Shown: positions 61,767 through 64,000 of the stretch, in pieces
Layout: each line of letters begins with the position of its first letter
Numbering within the stretch: position 1 is the stretch's first letter
NCBI RefSeq assembly: GCF_964656455.1
Contig: NC_135715.1
Span: 148,235,935-148,299,934, forward strand
Length of the DNA stretch: 64,000 nucleotides
Source of the DNA: Halichoerus grypus
Taxonomy: Eukaryota > Chordata > Mammalia > Carnivora > Phocidae
Reading direction: 5' to 3'
The notes under the pieces: model-generated
What the model was told of the DNA's origin: nothing
What the model saw: the letters and a program-made list of their open reading frames with translations, nothing else
Databases searched by the model: none
Program-made: the position numbers and the translations under genes

Positions 61767-61978
61767 TTTTTTTTAAGATTTATTTATTTTAGAGAAAGAG
61801 AGAGAGAGAGAACATGAGCAGGAGGGGCAGAGGGAGAGGGAGAGAGACTCTCAAACAGACTCCGTGCTCAGCGCAGAGCCTGACACCGGGCTGGATCCCA
61901 CAACCCTGAGAGACCCTGAGATCACAACCTGAGCCAAAACCAAGAGTCAGATGTTTAACTGCACCACCCAGGTGCCCC
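61767..61978 (-). repeat. CAN-SINE
   Basis: Minus-oriented with a perfect 14-bp target duplication ATTATTTAAATTTA at 61753-61766 and 61979-61992. Contains a small internal repeat (CCCTGAGAGACCCTGAGA). Confidence 0.95.
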
Positions 61979-62133
61979 ATTATTTAAATTTAGTAAAAAC
62001 TTTCATGCATGGAATAAAATTTTCACTCACTAAAAATATTATTTTTCCCAGTTCATACTCTATTTCAGTGTTTTAATTTTTAACCACAAATGCAAAAACA
62101 GGCCTCTTATTGTTTACTAACTGAGCTCTGTTT

Positions 62134-62195
62134 AAACATTAAAGCTTTATTACTTTTCAAAAAAAAAAAAACATTAAAGCTTTATTAAAAAAAAT
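62134..62195. repeat. poly(A)-only insertion with target duplication
   Basis: AAACATTAAAGCTTTATTA occurs at about 62134, then CTTTTC and a 13-nt A-run, then ACATTAAAGCTTTATTA again at about 62171. A shorter third TTAAAGCTTTAT follows at about 62198. Confidence 0.7.
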
Positions 62196-64000
62196 CCTTA
62201 AAGCTTTATGTAATATGAAATCTTCCAGAGCATAGAAAAATGGGATGTTTCTTAAGTCATTTTATCATTTATCATAACCTTACTATTATAACACATTAGG
62301 AAGCTCTAGGATAATTCATTTAGCACTATTATTTTTCTAAATACATTGATTAGAAATACAATTTCTCATAGTGTGAAAAGAATAACACCGGAAACAGAAA
62401 GGATTTAGGCAGAAATGTTAGTTTTGTTCAGAATTAAGGTACCAATCTTAAGCAATTACACATACACATTAAAAAAGAAAAACCATATGCCAAAAAATAT
62501 TTGCTTAAATTCTGCATCCAATCTGAATTAAATTTCTAGACATTAGTAAGGAAAGAGGAATGTACAGAAACTGTTTAAAAACAATGAAGAATATTCATAC
62601 ACACACATATACACAGATAAACCAGCAAACAACACATAAAATAGTAAAATGCTGAGATAATTAAAAATAATAAAAAGACAGGGATGTCCATTTTCATGAT
62701 CTTTTTCAATATTCTTTTTGGTACTTTAGATCTGCACTGTCCAACACAGTAGCCATTTTTCATATGTGAGAATTTAATTTAAATTAAAAAAACAAAACCC
62801 CAATTTGTATATGCATTAAAATAGAGAGAGAAACTTACTCTTAGGTATAGGTAACTGGAGTGCATACCTAGAAAACTGAAGAAACTGCAAGTACATCAAT
62901 AAGGAGATTTGTTGATTGTTTAGGTTAATACACACAAAAAAATCAGTGTAGCCATTTTATCTCTATTAACAATTACCATTAAGAAATGAAAATAAAAATA
63001 CTGTTATGGTAGTAAATAATAAACACATAAATAGTAAACTACGGACTACCATAAAGAAATTTAGTGGCAAAAATGGAAAATCTGTATAATTTGTTTTCAG
63101 TGTATTATTGATGGACATTAAACAAGACTTGCACAAAATGGAGAAACCATGTAACTAAATAGAAGTGATTGCAAAATTAATAAATAATTTCAAGCAATTC
63201 CATAGTAATTTGATTTTACCTTAGATTTTGTAATTCAGAAGAATTTATCTAGAAAAATTATGAAGAAGAACTGAAAGAGCAGGTTCTGTTCTTGCCTTAC
63301 TAGATATTAAAATTGAGTATGAAAACATCATATGCAAAAGGAAGTGTATTGTCTCATTAAGGTGCCCAGTAAATAGTGGAATATATAAAAAGCCTATAAA
63401 GGAATCTAATATAGTGTTATAAAGGAAATATTTTAATTCAGTGGGAAATTGCTTATTTAAAAATGTTGCCGTGCATTGATTAATCATCTGGCAGAAGAAA
63501 AGCCAGATTCTTACTTAATCGTTTAAAAATCAATGTCAATGAAGTAAATATTTAAGTGTAAAGCAAATGAATAAATATTCTACAAAAAGAATAGAAAAAT
63601 GAAGTGCTATAGATCTTACTGGGCACAGGAGGTATTCAGAAAATATAAAAGGGATAAAAGTATAAAAGGGATATATTTAAGTATACATTTTTATTGTATG
63701 GCAAAAGATACCACAAAACAGCTGATGACAAATAATAATAAAGGCTAAACAAATTTATCTTTATAACATAAATTATACAAAATTAATATCTCCTACAAAT
63801 ATTTCTGATAAATTGATTTAAGCAAAGACAAATATCAAGCTAGAAAAATGGCAGTTGCAGACATGGTTAATAGCATCAAATATTCACCAAATATAGCTCA
63901 TTTGTATTTCCTAGACTTCCTAACAGATTGGTACCATAGAACTAGTTAGCATAAGAAGTCATAGATACTATTTGAAAGCTACGGCTGGGAAGAGCTGATA

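Larger units (their letters stand above)
40201..64000. other. 5' flanking region of TFPI, no recognised gene
   Basis: About 23.8 kb upstream of the TFPI promoter. Besides the repeats listed separately, I see no splice-bounded coding exon, no RNA gene and no intact retrovirus. In human the region upstream of TFPI is gene-poor, as far as I remember, which fits. Gaps without a recognised element include about 43.9-45.4, 45.7-47.6, 48.4-49.8, 51.3-53.0, 55.0-57.2, 59.6-61.2 and 62.2-64.0 kb. Confidence 0.6.

Noticed and set aside
1..64000. CRISPR arrays, operons, bacterial-type mobile elements or an unknown multi-gene system
   Set aside because: Repeat types, intron structure and SINEs show mammalian nuclear DNA. 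No regularly spaced repeats or gene cassettes were seen.

Overview
The window is mammalian genomic DNA from a carnivore. The main evidence is 29 copies of a roughly 200-bp tRNA-derived SINE of the CAN-SINE type, with a tRNA-like head, a CT-rich body and an AATAAA/poly(A) tail. Four shorter, older tRNA-Lys-like relatives are also present. The body and tail sequence fits the type I know from arctoid carnivores (bears, seals, mustelids) better than the dog SINEC_Cf type. That placement is inference, and the species is not determined.

The only gene I can support is TFPI (tissue factor pathway inhibitor), read on the minus strand, so its 5' end lies at higher coordinates. From 5' to 3' of the gene: a probable promoter just above 40.0 kb; an AUG-free untranslated exon ending at 39753; a first intron of about 27 kb; the signal-peptide exon (12434-12552); a 6.5-kb intron; the Kunitz-1 exon (5783-5980); a 5.1-kb intron; and a 39-nt linker exon (690-728). 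All three coding junctions are phase 1 and the reading frame is continuous across them. The later exons (Kunitz 2, Kunitz 3 and the C-terminal tail or GPI-anchor exons) would lie beyond coordinate 1 and are not seen. From about 40.2 kb to 64 kb is upstream flanking DNA with no gene that I recognise.

TFPI is a secreted or GPI-associated endothelial Kunitz inhibitor that shuts down the factor VIIa/tissue factor complex (through Kunitz 1) and factor Xa (through Kunitz 2). The window therefore holds the promoter, leader, secretion signal and factor VIIa-binding module.

The rest is intronic and intergenic interspersed repeats: L1 fragments (two with recognisable 3' ends), MaLR-type LTR fragments, solo LTRs of endogenous retroviruses, one MER5A-like DNA transposon split by a SINE, several MIR fragments, and simple repeats. 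SINEs are dense in intron 1 (20 in 27 kb). They are nearly absent across the coding exons (one in the first 13.8 kb) and around exon 1 (none between 37.1 and 42.65 kb).

I found no new biological system. The most unusual items are: a 100-bp, 98%-identical segment copied into an L1 about 1.15 kb away; two places where two SINEs inserted in tandem and share three copies of one target site; an apparent poly(A)-only retro-insertion; a 28-bp perfect palindrome; two related solo LTRs; and a TFPI start region that lacks the upstream AUG I remember from human.
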